DNA from: Caenorhabditis elegans
Taxonomy: Eukaryota > Nematoda > Chromadorea > Rhabditida > Rhabditidae
Length of the DNA stretch: 64,000 nt
NCBI RefSeq assembly: GCF_000002985.6
Contig: NC_003282.8
Span: 11,532,001-11,596,000 of the forward strand
Direction of reading: 5' to 3'
A program made the position numbers and the translations under genes. The first letter of the stretch is position 1. Every line of letters begins with the position of its first letter. The notes beneath the pieces are model-generated. The model made no database searches and had not been told where the DNA came from. It saw only the letters and a list, made by a program, of their open reading frames with translations. Of the stretch, positions 1-15,100 are shown one piece after another.

Positions 1-110
1 GACAGGAAGCAATGCAATAAGGGAATAATCTGAAACTGAATTCAATTATATAAATTATAGTTTTAATTTAAAAAAAAGTGGTTTTCTTTGCGTCTCTGTA
101 TCTCTCTTAC

Positions 111-3100
111 AGTACCTGAAACCACGTGAAGCCGACCATCGTTGACAACGAAATCGCGATGCGATGATTGAAATTTTCGAACGTCGAAAAAGTCCATCAG
201 TGTAATTCGACGATTTGTAGAGTTTGAATGATGGGAAGTAGAATTGGAAGAGGACAGAAGAGATGATACTGTCGGCTCATCGCCCTCTTCCGGTTGACCG
301 TTGACTTTCTACAGAAATTTCAGAATAAGAGGTCGGGAAGAGGATTTGTGGTAAGTTTTGAACAATTGATATAAGAGTTTTAGAAGTAATTAAAAGTGTC
401 TAACTTCAGAACTATATCAGATTTTCAGTCAGAAGTTTTATGGCGAATATAAAAGTTTAAGTATTGTTGCATTCTTGAAACAAAAACTATATTTAAAAAT
501 GGAATATCACCAGTTTAATCCTAAAACGATTAACTTATCAAAAATGCTTAGAATTTCTTCATTTACAGCCAAAAAGTGAAAGTTATATTACTCCACCATT
601 CAATAATTATAATCAAAATATAAAGATTTGGACAATTTACCAAACAATTTTGACTGAAAGTTTCAAAAATATCAAAACAATTCTAAAGTGTTTTGTTTTT
701 GACATATTTCAAGTATGGTTTTGCAGACCTTTTTAAATTTACAACGGCTCTAAATTATCGTAATTTTGTGAAAACGAGAAACATCAGCTTAAAAGTACAC
801 AAGTATTTTCTAAGTGGGCTTCACCACCATCTTCGAAATTCAGATTACGTACATACATAGTCACATACTCAACTCCAAACTAAAAAAACTAAATTACCTC
901 ACTACGTTTCCTCGGAATATTCCGATTCATTTTAGTTGAAGCAGGTGAGAAATCAAAAGAAATAATAATTATTTTTTCAGAATGTGTCCATTTTGGTTTC
1001 AGTCTCTTTATGTTTGAAAAAGAAGAGAAAATGCACCTAGGGACACGGAAAGATATCATATTTCTAACCAAATAGGACCACAGAAAACCAAAAGAAGGAG
1101 GTCGCTTTGTATGAAATTGGAGTGAAAAAATGCTCTATGGAATATAAGTTTTTAAAACAGGTGTTGTCAATTTTGATTTGTTTGGAAGAAAAAAACCATT
1201 AAATAATATCGAATAAAAATTTTGGATTTTACGAATTGGTAAAACTGCAACCCGCAAATACTCAAAGCTGCTCAGTACCAAACGTAGGAGAACTAATCAG
1301 CTTAAAATGAAATGTCATAAGCAAATGGCATAAGTCGTGTAAATTAACTTTCTATCCATGTAAAACCAATACAATAAAATTGGAAATATAATTTTAAAAT
1401 TTTAAGATCACTTGTTTATTTAGTTAAAAATTTCAACAATTAGATGAACCAAAGATGCGAAAAAGCATTAAAACCATTATATGGGCGGAGTCTGTTGAAT
1501 TTATGTAGAAATAGAAATGTCTTTTTTTTCAATGGCAAGCTATTAAAAAGTATTGGAAAAAATTGAAAAATACTCCTGTTATGTTGAAAGTTGAAAAAAA
1601 TTAAAGCAGGCACGACAACTTGGATTTTTTAAAACGTGGTGAGCATGTTCATGAGTCAACGGAAATTGATTTCACTTCCAGAAAGAAACATTGGGCTTGA
1701 TACATTTTCAAAAAAACCCAGAAATTTAAAGTTTTTAAAAGTTTCTCTGGATTTCGTTAAGCGACATTTTGACTTTTTAAAATTTAAATTATAACACTCA
1801 CTTCATCGATAAAGTTTTCAATAGAATATGGTTGATAAATCATAAAGGAATTGGGAAAAGTGTTCATTATTGAAATAACTATTTTTCCATTTTGTTTTGC
1901 CCATCGGCAATAACTTATTATTTAGAGATGAAAAGTTCGTAGAGAGACGCAGAAGAAAAAATGAAATTCAAAGTCCCTATGGGTAATTATTCTTGGGAAA
2001 AGCGAAGCTAAAAAGAAGGAAAACGATGATAATGAAGTCTGTGTAGAGACCGGGGGGCACCGCCACCAACCACCCGAACACCAAAAATTGTATAGGAAAA
2101 CGGAGGAGTTTGACGTCAGATTTGTGTTGTGTCTCCCGTGTGTACAAGGTGGGAATGAGGATATAAGAATAGAATAGAGTGGGATGGAAAAAAAGGAAAG
2201 GAGAATTTTGATATCAAAAATAGAAGTAGTTGGCGAATGCGTTTTTACAAAGAAAAATAGCCATCTTTCGGCTCCTTTGGTTCCGGAAAAATGTGGTGGA
2301 AAACGGACGATTTATGGGTTCTTTTGAATGGCATTCAAGAAAAGGAAAAAAGGGTGAATAAGAGAATAAGAGAAGGAAATGAAACGATGCAATGAGAAGT
2401 CAACTAGAAATTTATGGATCAGGACTTGAAATCTAATTATCTAGTTTGATCAACAGTTGACAAGAATTGGAGACTCTTTTTTTGAGCTTTTCAGAATTAA
2501 ATACAGAAAGTATAGCACAGTTTTTTGATAGTTTGGGATAAAAAACAAAAATCGTCTTCGATTTTTGACCTAAAAACAGCAGTTGAAATTGGTGAAAAAA
2601 ACTTTGGATTTATTTTGAATTGAGCTGAGCTAAAAACGATAGTACTGTAGAAACCAAAAATTAAAAAATATTTCAAAATAGATATTTTTTATAAACTCGA
2701 AAAGTGTTCAAAGTACAGAAATTGTGTTTTTTGGATGTTTTAATATCGAAGAGCCGTAGAAAAAGTATTAGTTTTAATCAAGACACCAAAAAATGCCCTG
2801 CTCTGTTTGGCATCACCACAGTTTTTTCTATTGAAAATGCTTTTAAACGTTCAAGTGAAACGATTAACAGCTTCCAAGCTTGAAACGAAATAATGACCAC
2901 AATGACCGCTTTTGCACACACTAGAGTATGGGGTATCATTAGGAAAAGAAGAGCATTCTATTGAAAGTTCCGTTAGCAGGCATACCTATTTATAAATAGA
3001 CAGCACGTTTTTCTCGCTCATTTGTTTGCAACTTTCCCTTTAATTTTGATATGCTAATTTCTTATTCGGTTAATACGGAAAAAAGGCCATCGGAGCCATA

Positions 3101-6100
3101 TATACATTTAAAAAAATATTGCAAAGCTCTCGGACCAATCGGAATTTTTATGCAATACTGATTTTCCAGCTGCAAACATTACCAGTGAAATTTTTGATTC
3201 ACTTTTTTTTGAAATAAACAAGTGGAAATATCACGTCTACCAAAACGTCTACCAAAACACAAAAAATATTTAAAAAATCTTACCATAAAACATTTCCAGC
3301 AAGTTTCGAATATAGCGCCACCCAGGACCATTTCTTTTTGTTCAAAATGTCATATGTTATTCTGTTTTCTATAGGCTTAAAGAAGTTATTGGACGCGGGA
3401 AAATAGAGAGTATATGGGGGAAGTAAGACTCTGAATGTGTCGTCGAAACAAAAGCCCTAACGAATGTCTTGGCACTATCGAAAGCTGTCTCGCGTTCTTT
3501 TTTGACTTGGTCCGTCCCCTTCCCTACCCAAAAAAAGAGAATGCAATTTAGCAATTAATCTTTTTCATTCTAGTTGATTGAAAGGGCTCTCAAAAAAGAT
3601 TGAGTACTCTGTGGAAAATACGGAAATTTCAATTTATCGATGAAAGTTTAACTCATTTAAAAATGTTGAAATCTCATTTTTTAAATTTCCACAGTAATCT
3701 CTCTAATTAACTCTCAAAAAAGAACAAAAGATATGCGATATGTTGAAATTGAAATTTTTCACTTGCAGAATTGAGAAAAACTTGACTGACGTTGTGCAAC
3801 AACATTTTTTTAAATGCCTACGTGCCTGCCTTTCGCTTGCTTTCTGTTGTTCAACTAACCTGGTTAAATTGATCGGTGTTGTCAAAAATCGTCTTTATTT
3901 AAAACTTTTATGGCAAAAATTAAAAGTTCGAAACAAGAAATTAGTTCAGTTTCTAGGAAGGAAAAATAATAAAATAAGAAAAAAGATCACTATCTCATAT
4001 TTCATTCATCTATTCTTCAACTTTTTGTTGTTTCTCCGAAGAGTTCGATACGAGCACACATAAATAAAAAATAATGAAAAAAAAAAGAAGAAAGATGAAT
4101 TAATTTTTTGCATTTGCGGGTGCCCGACCCCTTATTTGAGTTCAGTGAGAAATTTACAAATGGATAAAAAACGAGAGAAGTTTGATTGGGGGAAAACACC
4201 TCTCGGAGCAGGAAGCAGAACAAAATTGAGTTGGATGGAAGCAGAAGGGGAACGAACGGATACAAATTTAGACAAGGAACATAAATTTTCAGAAGAACAG
4301 AGAATAACATTCAGTGCTTTCAGTTTTCCTGTGCTATATTTTAACATCCGTTTTTTTCATAAAATTCGTAATTCAATGATGTCATAAACTTTGTTAAATT
4401 TTGGAACAGTTAAATTTTGAGATGCTATAATTGTGAGTGTACCCGGAAAGAATATTCCCACAATTGACAATTTCAACCTACAAAAGTCTGCTGGAGATTC
4501 AGTTTTTATTAGCATGAAATTTCACGAATTTTTAAATTTTTAAAAAGAAGCATCCGGCTCGTAAGTTTACTGTATCTTTTTGTAACGACTTTACTATTTC
4601 TTGAACAAAGGTGATATTGAATAATTTAGATTCAACTTGAAAAAAAACTTTAGGAAAAAAGTTTTAAATAAATTATCCTACAAATCCGCAAGGATTCAGG
4701 TCAAATGTTTTAAAAACCAATTTTTAATTGTCAGATTCATTTTTAGAATGTTTCTAAAAAATGATAAAACTTACAACAACTTTGCTGGTAACCATGATTT
4801 TAGTAGAGAATATGAAGAATTTTGTGTAAAATAAAACTGACGTATCCTTTTCGTCCACTCAAATAAAATAGCCAAGAGATTTCGAGTATTTTTGAAAATA
4901 GGTCCGAAAAAGAAGAAAGAGACGGAGAGCAACAACTTTAACAAGTGTTTTTTTCCTTTTCGGCTCTCGCTTCATTAGTTTAGGAGTGAGCTTGCCACCG
5001 AGCTTTTTCTGGGCCAAAAAACTCCAATTTCTCTTTTAAAGAGATTGTAGATTTCCTTATATATGTGAAAATGATATTTAAAGTCATAATAGGAAACAAA
5101 TGAAAAACGGATAAAAATTCTCTTTTTTGAATTGAACACAAAAAGGAGTGGGTGGGGGAAAGAATTGTGAAATGAATTTTGAAAACAGATTCTCAGAATT
5201 GGGAGCGGGAAATAGGCAAAACTGACTGCCAGACAACTATAATTATTTTTACCTTTTTCCACTCAAAATTTGTTGTCTGTAATTTAAAACACAGATCAAC
5301 GCATCCGTTATATTTTCAGGATTTTAGAATATTTCAGAAAGCCACAGGCTTCATAAATTTCGAACTATTTATATCACTTTTTCAAAAAAAAAAAGTGACA
5401 CTCGAAAATGCAACGAGCGTACATGTATATTCAAAAAAAAAATTTCAAAAATAAATTGCAAACACAGTTAATGTAAGTTTACTTGCGAATCTAGCGAATT
5501 TTGTTTCATGTTTTAAAGACTTCCCGTAGCACCTTCCCTCGCCTTTCGCCTGGAAAACGCCTCGAGTGAAGAGGCGTGTGAGAGGCGCCCTTACAACGCC
5601 TCAGTCAGGTGGATTTTTCAGTTTTTTTTTTTGGGAAATTAAGTTGAACCATGTTAATAATCAAACTTTTTTTCTGAAAAATTCACACCTATTTTTTCGA
5701 GAAAATTGCCAAAATGAACAAACAAAAAACTCAATAATGAAGAAAGAAACAACTATTCTGAAAACCAAACATCATGTTGTTCACAAGCTTTTCAAAAAAG
5801 AACGAATGATCCATTCTCAATTGGATTGAAAAATTTAATAACACAGATCTTTTTAGAGATAAAACGAACAAAATTGTTTTCTCTATTGTTCCGGAAAGAG
5901 TAAAAACTTTGCTAAAAAGTGAGTAAGTGTTTAAAATGTCGTGTCCCGAATGACGACTAATTAGACATTTTTCCCTGTTTCTCCTGCTCAATTTTTTCTT
6001 TTTTTGAAAACTGGTGAAGCGAAGAACGGAATAACAAATCGACCTCGTCTTTTTCTTTTTTTCGTTATTTTATTTTATTGTTGTTCATTTGTTTTTCTGA

Positions 6101-9100
6101 GCAATCCTTATTTTCTTTTTTTCTTTCTGATGTTCTCGGAAAGAAAAATGGGAAATTGGATGATGTTCTCAATAATTTAATTCAGAAAACAAACAACGCA
6201 TGGCCTTTTGTAATCAAATTGAATTTCAGTTGGAAAAAGGACAACTTGATCAACAAATATTCAAAGTTAAAAATAAGGTCGTATTATAAGTTCGTTTCCA
6301 TTATAGACAGACATTTCTTAACGCCTGCCAATGTGCCTACCTACGAATTTTATTAGAACCTATAGTTTTCTTGCGGAGGAGAAGGTACAAAAGTTGCAAA
6401 TTCATGTTTGAACGATTGCACAAAAGTCAATTAATGACGCTCTAGCGTTTTACGCAGGCCAAATAATTAAAACATCAGACACACAAATTCAGAAATTAGG
6501 CGATAGGCATAAGGTGTCCCTAACATGGGAATCACACTATAAAATTAAAAATATTAGGAAAATTGTCTGTGAAAAAGTTTGGAATTTCAAGGGAAATAAT
6601 TATCTCAAAAAATTTCTTATGAAATTGAAAAATTGGAGATATGTAGAACAAATCGATTTTTGAAATTGAACAAAAACTCCTATGTTAGAATTTTTCCAGT
6701 CTGTGCAAAATGTAAGACGTCAGAGCCGTGCAGCAATTCATTTGTCACATACACACACCAATACGCTCTCATTCCTTCTCAACACACACACGAAAATAGT
6801 GCTTAAGGACATGATTAAAGAGTCATTGGAAGAAATAAGGTCCCATCTCTCCTCTAAAAGCAGAAAAAGCACTCGATTACCAATTCAGATGACGATAGGA
6901 TATAAACAAACAAAACGAATTCTTGAATTCATTTTGTAGTAGAAACGAGGAACGTTTTTTTTTTTGGAAGTAAGGATTAGGAATTTAAAGTCGGAAACTG
7001 TTTTAGAAAATGTTCAATGAGAAGATACGATATTTCGGACAAGTTTGAAAATCCGGTGAACATAATCAACCGACGAGGGTACAAAAAATTCAATTCAAAA
7101 TTAATTAGAACAATTAAGATTTAAAATATAAAATGCCATGAAACCCAGATCTCTCGTTAATCCTAATTTGAGCTAAGGAATTTGATATATTATTGTCGCT
7201 TTCAGTTTCAGATACATGTATTCTTTCTATTATTGGTGTGCTCATTTTGCTCTTCTTGTACAGCTTTTATTTTGGTTTTCTTTAATTAGAAAATAATTGT
7301 CACAATAAAAATACTTCGAATCCAGGTTTTTATAGTTTAACAGCTTTTAATACAGCCAAAGACAACCGTGCTGCAAACTGTTTAAATAGAGTAGTTTAGT
7401 TGCAAAACTATTGGAAACATAATAAGTGGTTAATAAATAAATAAAAAACCTTTTGAGATTGCAGACCTAGTATCTATTTAGACAGACTTGACGTCTTCAT
7501 TGAAAGGCAACTATATAGTACCAGGAACTGCGATTCTTTTTTTGTAATTCTGCATCTAATATAAAATGTATGTAACAACGTTGAAGTCTACTACTCTTGA
7601 ATATCCTATTCAACCCCACACATTCTCAATTATTTTGATCGTTCACCGGGCAGCCCCCGGAAGGGAGACTAGACGAGAAATCTTTAGGAAATTATAAAGT
7701 TTTTAAAAAGAAATACCCGCGCATTCTGAACTTTTTTGGCTTTGCTTCTATCTTGATTGAATGTGAAATACTTGATGAATAGTTGATGATGATGTAGTGA
7801 ATGGTTAACACAAGAAATTGAATAAGTCTGCTGATATTCATTGTAATAAAGTAGGTTACACAGGAAATTATGCACATATACGAATGTTTTGGAGTTGCCT
7901 GCTATCTAGATATATACTAAATTTAGAATCTGAAGAACACTTCAGATATTTGATGAAAGTTAGACTATTTCAATAAATAACCTGATGTATAAGTATCCTA
8001 GATTTTATAAGAATTAGCCAATTAGAATGTACATTGTACAAAGTATGTTTGGAGATAGGATATGATAGCGAACAACTTTTACATTTTTTTTGACTATTTT
8101 TTAATAAAAAGTTTTTAAAAAGTGACACAATGTGATAAAATTTCAAATTTTATTTTCAGCGCCAGCGGGGAAAATGCAATGACAAAAAATCAAAGCACAA
8201 AATGTTATACATTTAAAAAAGGGAAAAACAAAAACAACCTCAAACAAACGACTTTTCTCTATAATTCTCAAGTTCCAAAATTTTTGCATAAATTTGGTAT
8301 ATCTCTCCCAAAACTTGTAATGAAAATGTGCCCAAAATAGTTGCTTTTTGCTTTTCTAAAATTCTGATTTTTTAAAATAAAAAAATGTAATTTAAATCGA
8401 AATTTCAAAATATAATAACTATTTTTTGATGCAAACTATTCAAATCTACTTTTAAATAAGTTTTTGAGAATCATAGAACATAAATGACTTATAAGACAAA
8501 AATGAATGAATGTCACGATGTATTGTTTTCTAGTCAAAACGTAAGAAACTAACGACCATAGACACTCTCATTAGACATCTAATTATTTTTATTACGCAAG
8601 ATTTTCTTTTGTATTATTAGCCAAATTTTCGTGTTTACCTTTTCATGAAGAAATTTTCGATGAGCTGTCCAAATTTTGAGAATATCTAGCTCATACATCA
8701 GATGAAATGAGAAGAAAAGAAAATACTTGAGTTTTGAGTTCTCATTTCAAGATCGGCTCGAACATTTTTTCAGAATATTTAAAGACGTACACGCAACATA
8801 AAAGATTATGGATTCAGGCGGGAAAATAAATTTTTCAAAAAAAAGTAAATGATGATGATGATGCAGGAAAGGGGTCCCCCTTCTTTCAATGAATTGGGTC
8901 ACCATTGGCTACCTTTAAAAGTTTGAGAGACGCAAAGAAAACTCTATAGAAACGGCCTGAAAGAACATTTCAAAAAAAAACTTGCCATAAATGTGCGTCG
9001 AAAATTGGTGGTCTGTATTGTAGGATGAAGGATCGCGAAAGGAATTTGGTGCTGGACGAATTGGTAATTGAGATATCAACGAATTTTGGTAAGTGAACGC

Positions 9101-12100
9101 CATCCATATCTGCAAAATATTAATTGTTGAAATAGAAAATGTTTTAAGAATTATGAAAATTGAGGATAGACTTTAAAAGTACATTTATAAATTTTTAAAA
9201 GTAGACCGCTTCAACTCTAAAAGAGGTATTGCCATTAACGAATTAAAATTTTCCAGTCAAAGTTTTGGTAAATTTCCGAATTTTCCAAATCTGAACGCCG
9301 TTTGAATGTTTTATTAGAAAATAGTTAGTAATTCAAACTAGGAGTGGTAAAACTGTGTAATTGTCATTTTTTACCTTAAATAAAAAATAAATAAAAATTT
9401 AACGTTTTACCACAATATTGGGGCATTTCAGCATTATAGGAGCGGTTTTAAACGTGATTTTCTCACTGACGGTTATCCATAATCAAAATTATTCCTATAG
9501 TTGCTAAAGTACCAAATAGCATGTGCAAGAAAACCGAAAATTTGTTGAAACGTTTTTAGCAGTCTAAAAGTAAACATTTCTCAAACATCTTTTTTCTACG
9601 ACTTTTATGTTTAATAGTTATTTGTATTAAAATATTTCAAAACTTTGAATATGCAAAAGTTCTCAAAATGTTTCCAAAAACTGCAAAATTTTGAGAATTT
9701 GCCAAAACTCTGACTGAAAATTTCGGAAAATCAATCTTTAATTTTTTTTTTTTATTTTAGGTTTTTTTCTTTTGAAAATCAACTGCGTGATAGATTTTAG
9801 AATTTAAATATTACAACATAACATATTCACTTACGACAAGTTTTGCATTTGAGAGCATTTTTAGAATAAAAACGTTAAAATTGTAAATACTTTTGACATC
9901 AAACAGTGTGTTGATGCCTTTCATCATATGGGAGATTTAGGATAATTCGAGGATTTTGGCATATTATAAAATAGGAAAACATCTATGAAAGCAAAGAAAA
10001 TCGAACTGAACTCATTAGTGAATTATCTCTGAAACTAATTTTAGGTTTCAGAAGAATAGTATTGTTTAAGTTTGATTAGGCCTTTACGGTAGGTAGACAT
10101 GTCTTCCGATCTAATAAGTAGTAATGTGTGGTATAGCTATGGGTGCTACTTGGCTACAAAGCGTAGGCAGACCAGTAGGCATTTAAAAGCCTAAAACCCC
10201 AGAAATTTTTTCAGATTTTCTCGACTAAAAACATCCTCCTTATTCACGAAGATAAATATTTTCTTCTCATTTATTCGATTTCCTTTTTATTGGGTGTTTT
10301 CAAAAAAAAAACAAAAACAGCGGAACAGTTGAAAAATAATAATTGAGGAAAAGACATCTGGTTGAGTAAAGAATAAAAAAAGCATTATGGGAGAGATGGA
10401 GTTCTCTTTCTAAGAAGAAAGTGACAAGGGGAAGTATTTTATTATTTTTCTCTGAGAAATGGGGGAATTATGAGGCATTTTCAGATTTATCGAATGTCAT
10501 TGGAAAAGGTTTTGACATGCAATGGCCATTAAACAAAATTATTGAAACATTTACTAAATTTGATTTAAACTTATATGAAGAAAAGATCGACACGAAAATA
10601 TTAAGCATGGATATTTTTAGTAAAGATGAACGCTGTTAGAGTGATTTTTTCTTATAACTCGGACCGTCAGAAAAAGAAAAAAATATGGTTGAAACTAATT
10701 TTTTTTTCTTTTTCTGACGGTCCGAGTTATTTTTTTTTTTTTGATAAAAAAGTAATTTTCATTCTCAAAAGCCCTTTAAATCAGTTTTATTTGGAAATTT
10801 AACCCAAATTTCTATGTCTTGAAAAATATACTGTATAAATATAATCTTTTGGCGAATTTTTAAAAATGAAACATCGCAACAAAAACACTGGACACCGCCA
10901 GAATGTTTCCAAGAAATAATTGCAAAAAAGGTTTCTCAACTAAGCTAAACTTAAGTTATTAGTTCGAAACTCCTTTCGTCAAATCTAATTTTAAAAGAAA
11001 TTAACTATTTTTCTGCAAGGCTGTCATACATTGTAGGTCCTTATCGCCTAGGTACTTAATTTGCCAGTAGGCACGCTTGTAGGCACAATGCAGGCAGGCA
11101 CAAGTTTCCTTAAAATTTATTTTAACAAAAAGTAAAACTTATAAAATGCATATTAGTCAGCATATCGGTAAACGATACAAAATCGGATTAATACTACGAA
11201 AGATTTATTAAAACATAAATCTTTTTTCACAGCCCATGGGAACCAAAATGTGATTTATCAACTATAATGGCTCATAGATTATACGTTTAGTAAGTTTTTG
11301 AGAAATAGAGTATTTACATAGGTATTCAATCAAACACGAGTCAGCGTAAACTGAGAATGTTATCTGTGAACCTAAAAAAGAAGAAGAAGCTGAAGAAGAA
11401 GAAGAAGAAGAATGAATGGATTGGAATAGGACAACTGAAGAAAGAAAAAAAATATTCGAAAAAGGGGGAATAAGAATGACAAAAAATATAAAAAATATTC
11501 GGTTGAAAAAGAGGATGGAATGGACGAGTCAATTCTCTTGGGGGGACACCCTTCTTCACTCCGGAAAGCTTGCACACCGGTTGGCAAAAGAAAAAACGAA
11601 GAGGAAGACGATCGAATTAGGCAAAAAAACGTCTCGGTGTGCCACCGTCTTTTTCTTCGTTTCCGTCAGTTTGTTTTTCCTCATTCGTTCTTTTTATCTT
11701 CACATCATCATCATTATTGACGTCTTCATCATTACCCAAAAACTCTATTTTCAGCGTTTGTTTTGATACTTTTCGACAAAAAAAAGTCAAAACCAGGTTA
11801 TGTATCGGAGAATCCAATTAGATATTCTTGGAAAGTCTGGAGATCTCACATGTGTTCAGAGGAAACCGCGTTTGAAAAAAAAACCTCATCGATCTAGGAT
11901 GGATCAAAGAGAAAATAAAAGTGTGTGCTCCAATTGTTGGATAGTTTCTAAAAATTAAATTATGTCCTCTTGCTTCACTAGAGGGCATTTTAATTAAGGA
12001 ATATTTTTTACAGACACGAAAAAGCCTGCCGTAACTATAGCTATAGCTCAGAAGGCAACCTACCCCTACTTTGAACCTCTGATTCGGTGCGATTGATAAT

Positions 12101-15100
12101 TTCATCCTTCAAGTTATAGACACAAAAAATGATTTTTCTTTAAAAATTTGAAGATGCGCTCAAAATATGCCAAAATTAAATTTCTAGAATTGGACGAATT
12201 TTTTGGTAACTTTCAGGCAACTTTCAAGGCATCTCTCCGGACCTTCATACAAAGAAAAACATTTTCATATGGATTATTGGAAAAAATTGAAAAACATGTA
12301 TCTCAAGAAAGGGCAAACAATTCGCTAAAGCCTTCAAGGCTAGATAAAAACAACTCTTGGCTTATATAATTTGCCTTGGTTTGAGAAAGCTGCGCTAAAG
12401 TTTTATTGTGAGTTCCAGGAATCTCAAAAACTGCCAAAAATGTATTCCCTAACTTCTCGGCGTATTTCATTCTTTCCAAGAACATGACACGAACACGAGA
12501 TCCCAAACTGAGCAAAACAGAAAATGATCCGATAAAAAGGTTGCAAGAAATCTGTGAATGGCTTTGAAGAAAGAATCTATTAATTCAACAAATTGGAAGA
12601 TGTCTTTTCTTTTTTTCTCTTTTCCTTCGTTTGTTGATTTGGAAGAATTGCATTGTGGATGTGAGGATGAGAAAAAAATGAGATTGAGAAAAAGAAATGA
12701 ATGAAAATGGTTACAAGAAAAGGACAATCTGATTCTGACAGAAAAAAATTATTTCTGAAATAAAAACTATTCCGATAGCTTTAAAGTGATTTATTTCAAC
12801 TTTTTCAATGACTTTAGGGATTACAAAGACACCAAATTTAGTCTTCGAGAACACGGAAAATGAGAAAATGTATTTTATAAACTATTGGACTACCAAAAAA
12901 TAAAGCTGAATGATTTTAAGTTTATTTTAATTGAGAAAATATAATCACTCTCAGTGTCTTTTTGAAATTTCGAAATTAGGACTTCATGTTTTTGAAATTT
13001 CGGAATTTTATTTTATGTGAAGCTTCCAAAAATGTACAAAAATGCTCGCCTGCCTGCCTTCAAGGCGATGTATCAAAACTTCAAAAGTTCCTGCGTTGTT
13101 AATAGAAATTATTTTTTCCAAAAACACTTTGAAAACATCAAACAAAATGCCTTAAATTGAAGCAGGCAGCCAGGCAGGTACGTAAGAGCCTGCCTGCCAA
13201 AAAAAATGGTTTTAAAATCTCATGGCTTTTAACTATTCTCTATTGAATGGTTTTCAACAACTTAAGCTTTCTTAAGAGAGCTAATTTACATATAAACGAA
13301 AAAGGAATCATCAAAATATTTTTGATTTCAAAAATCATTTTGAAATTGAGCTTCTCCATTCTTGCGAAATAGGAACATCTTTTGAACTCTAAAAACAAAC
13401 GGAAATTAGTTCCCAAAAAAGCTGTTCAAATGAAGTCTAAATTCGTAATGTTTCGTTTGGAAATAGTTTTGAAAGTAAAAATTTTCCGACATTTCTGCAA
13501 AAAAAAACTTTGATCAATTTTGATAATAAAATATACATTGCCTGAAATTTTTTTTTAAAGTTTAATTTTGAAAAACAGTGCAACACATCATTTGATAAAA
13601 GAACAAAAATAAATAGCAAATTTGGAAAAAATTAATTGAATAGAAGTTGATCTCCCCCGCATTCAAAATAATGGTGAATTCATTGAACACTTTTAAATTT
13701 GATTTTCAAAGAAAAGTTGGTTACACAGAAAATGCGATTAATGGGTTCATTGTCATAATTCGTATGTGGTTCTGGCTTTCATGGTGGATATGCACATGTT
13801 CAGGAGTCCATGCCTGCCTGCGGAGCTGGTAAATTAGCACAATGTAGGGTCACAAATTTCTAGTTTTTTTTGTAGCACGCAGTTCCTAAGAACGCTCACT
13901 GAACAAGTGTCCAAAACTTTAGAAATTGCAACTGATATTCAAATAAATATGCTCCTTACAGTCAATTCACATATTCATTTTCATCTCAAAAACCAAGTAT
14001 GTCTACCAAAAAAAAAGTCCAATCAAAAATTCATGCGTCGCCACCGCCGCGGGCCCCAAATCTAATACGAGAAGGCGGAGGGAAACGAGCAAAACATGCT
14101 TTGTCTGATGAACTTTTGCCAGGAAAATAAAAGAAAAAACGCCCTATTTTTATATAATTCGCCGTTTCTTTTTGTTTTTCTTTACAAGACTGAAAGCACG
14201 GAAATATTTATCAAAAAAGCCATAATTGATTTTGAATGCTTAGAACACGGTTTAGTTTTAAATTTACTCGACTAAAAATAGAACAAGCTTGAAGGGAATT
14301 TGCAAACTTACTATAGTATATATGACTATTTTTTCGGGTACTTGTATATTAATAAGCAAACAATGCTTTGAAGCTCAAACTTAAACAATTTATTTAAAAA
14401 AAATACTATGTCAACATGTTAAATGTTAACTTTTTTCAGGCTGGAAATCTGGAATCTCTGTGCTTATTACTGTAGATCTGGCAAGCAAGTGAAATCTATC
14501 TCTAACGGCCTACAGCTTCAAAAACTAGAAACGTGCCAACCGAAAATTTGTGTTTTACAACGATTAACAGATCTATGGTAACTTCTATAAAGAAAGATAG
14601 TAAAGGATGCTTTAGGTCATCGCACGGAACACCCACCAGCAATTAAACTTCTACGAGGCGTGACTAGAATGACTTCTTAGTTTAATTAATGAACTTGAAA
14701 ATAGCTACATTACCAATTAAGAACATTATATAAATTGTTTTAAACTTGTATACTTTGATCTTTGTTTAAACAAAACTGATATGCCTGTCTGGTTTTCCAC
14801 ATTACTAGATTTTCTATAAAACGATGTTAAAATTATCTGCGATATCTAAAAATTAGATTCATAAGAAAATATCAAAATAGAACCGGCATAAATTTTGGCT
14901 TTTTGCAATATCCCAAAGTGAAAAATATACTTTTGAATGTAACATAAAATAAGTTTTGCAAAAAAAAAAGTTTGACCCATTTTGTTGGGTCATCTTTAAG
15001 AGAGTGGAAATTTGCAAAAAAGGAAACAAATTTGGTCTTGCTTGTGACACTTTTTGAAATCCTTTTTTCACTGAATGGACGCAATTTGAACGGCCGTTTG

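Noticed and set aside
3369..3554. Minus-strand frame starting GKGTDQVKKERE as an exon
   Set aside because: Part of it looks protein-like, but no acceptor or donor fits and a stop separates it from the candidate exon at 3331.
11416..11766. 116-codon frame near the AAG repeat
   Set aside because: Opened by the microsatellite and charged low-complexity sequence. No exon borders.
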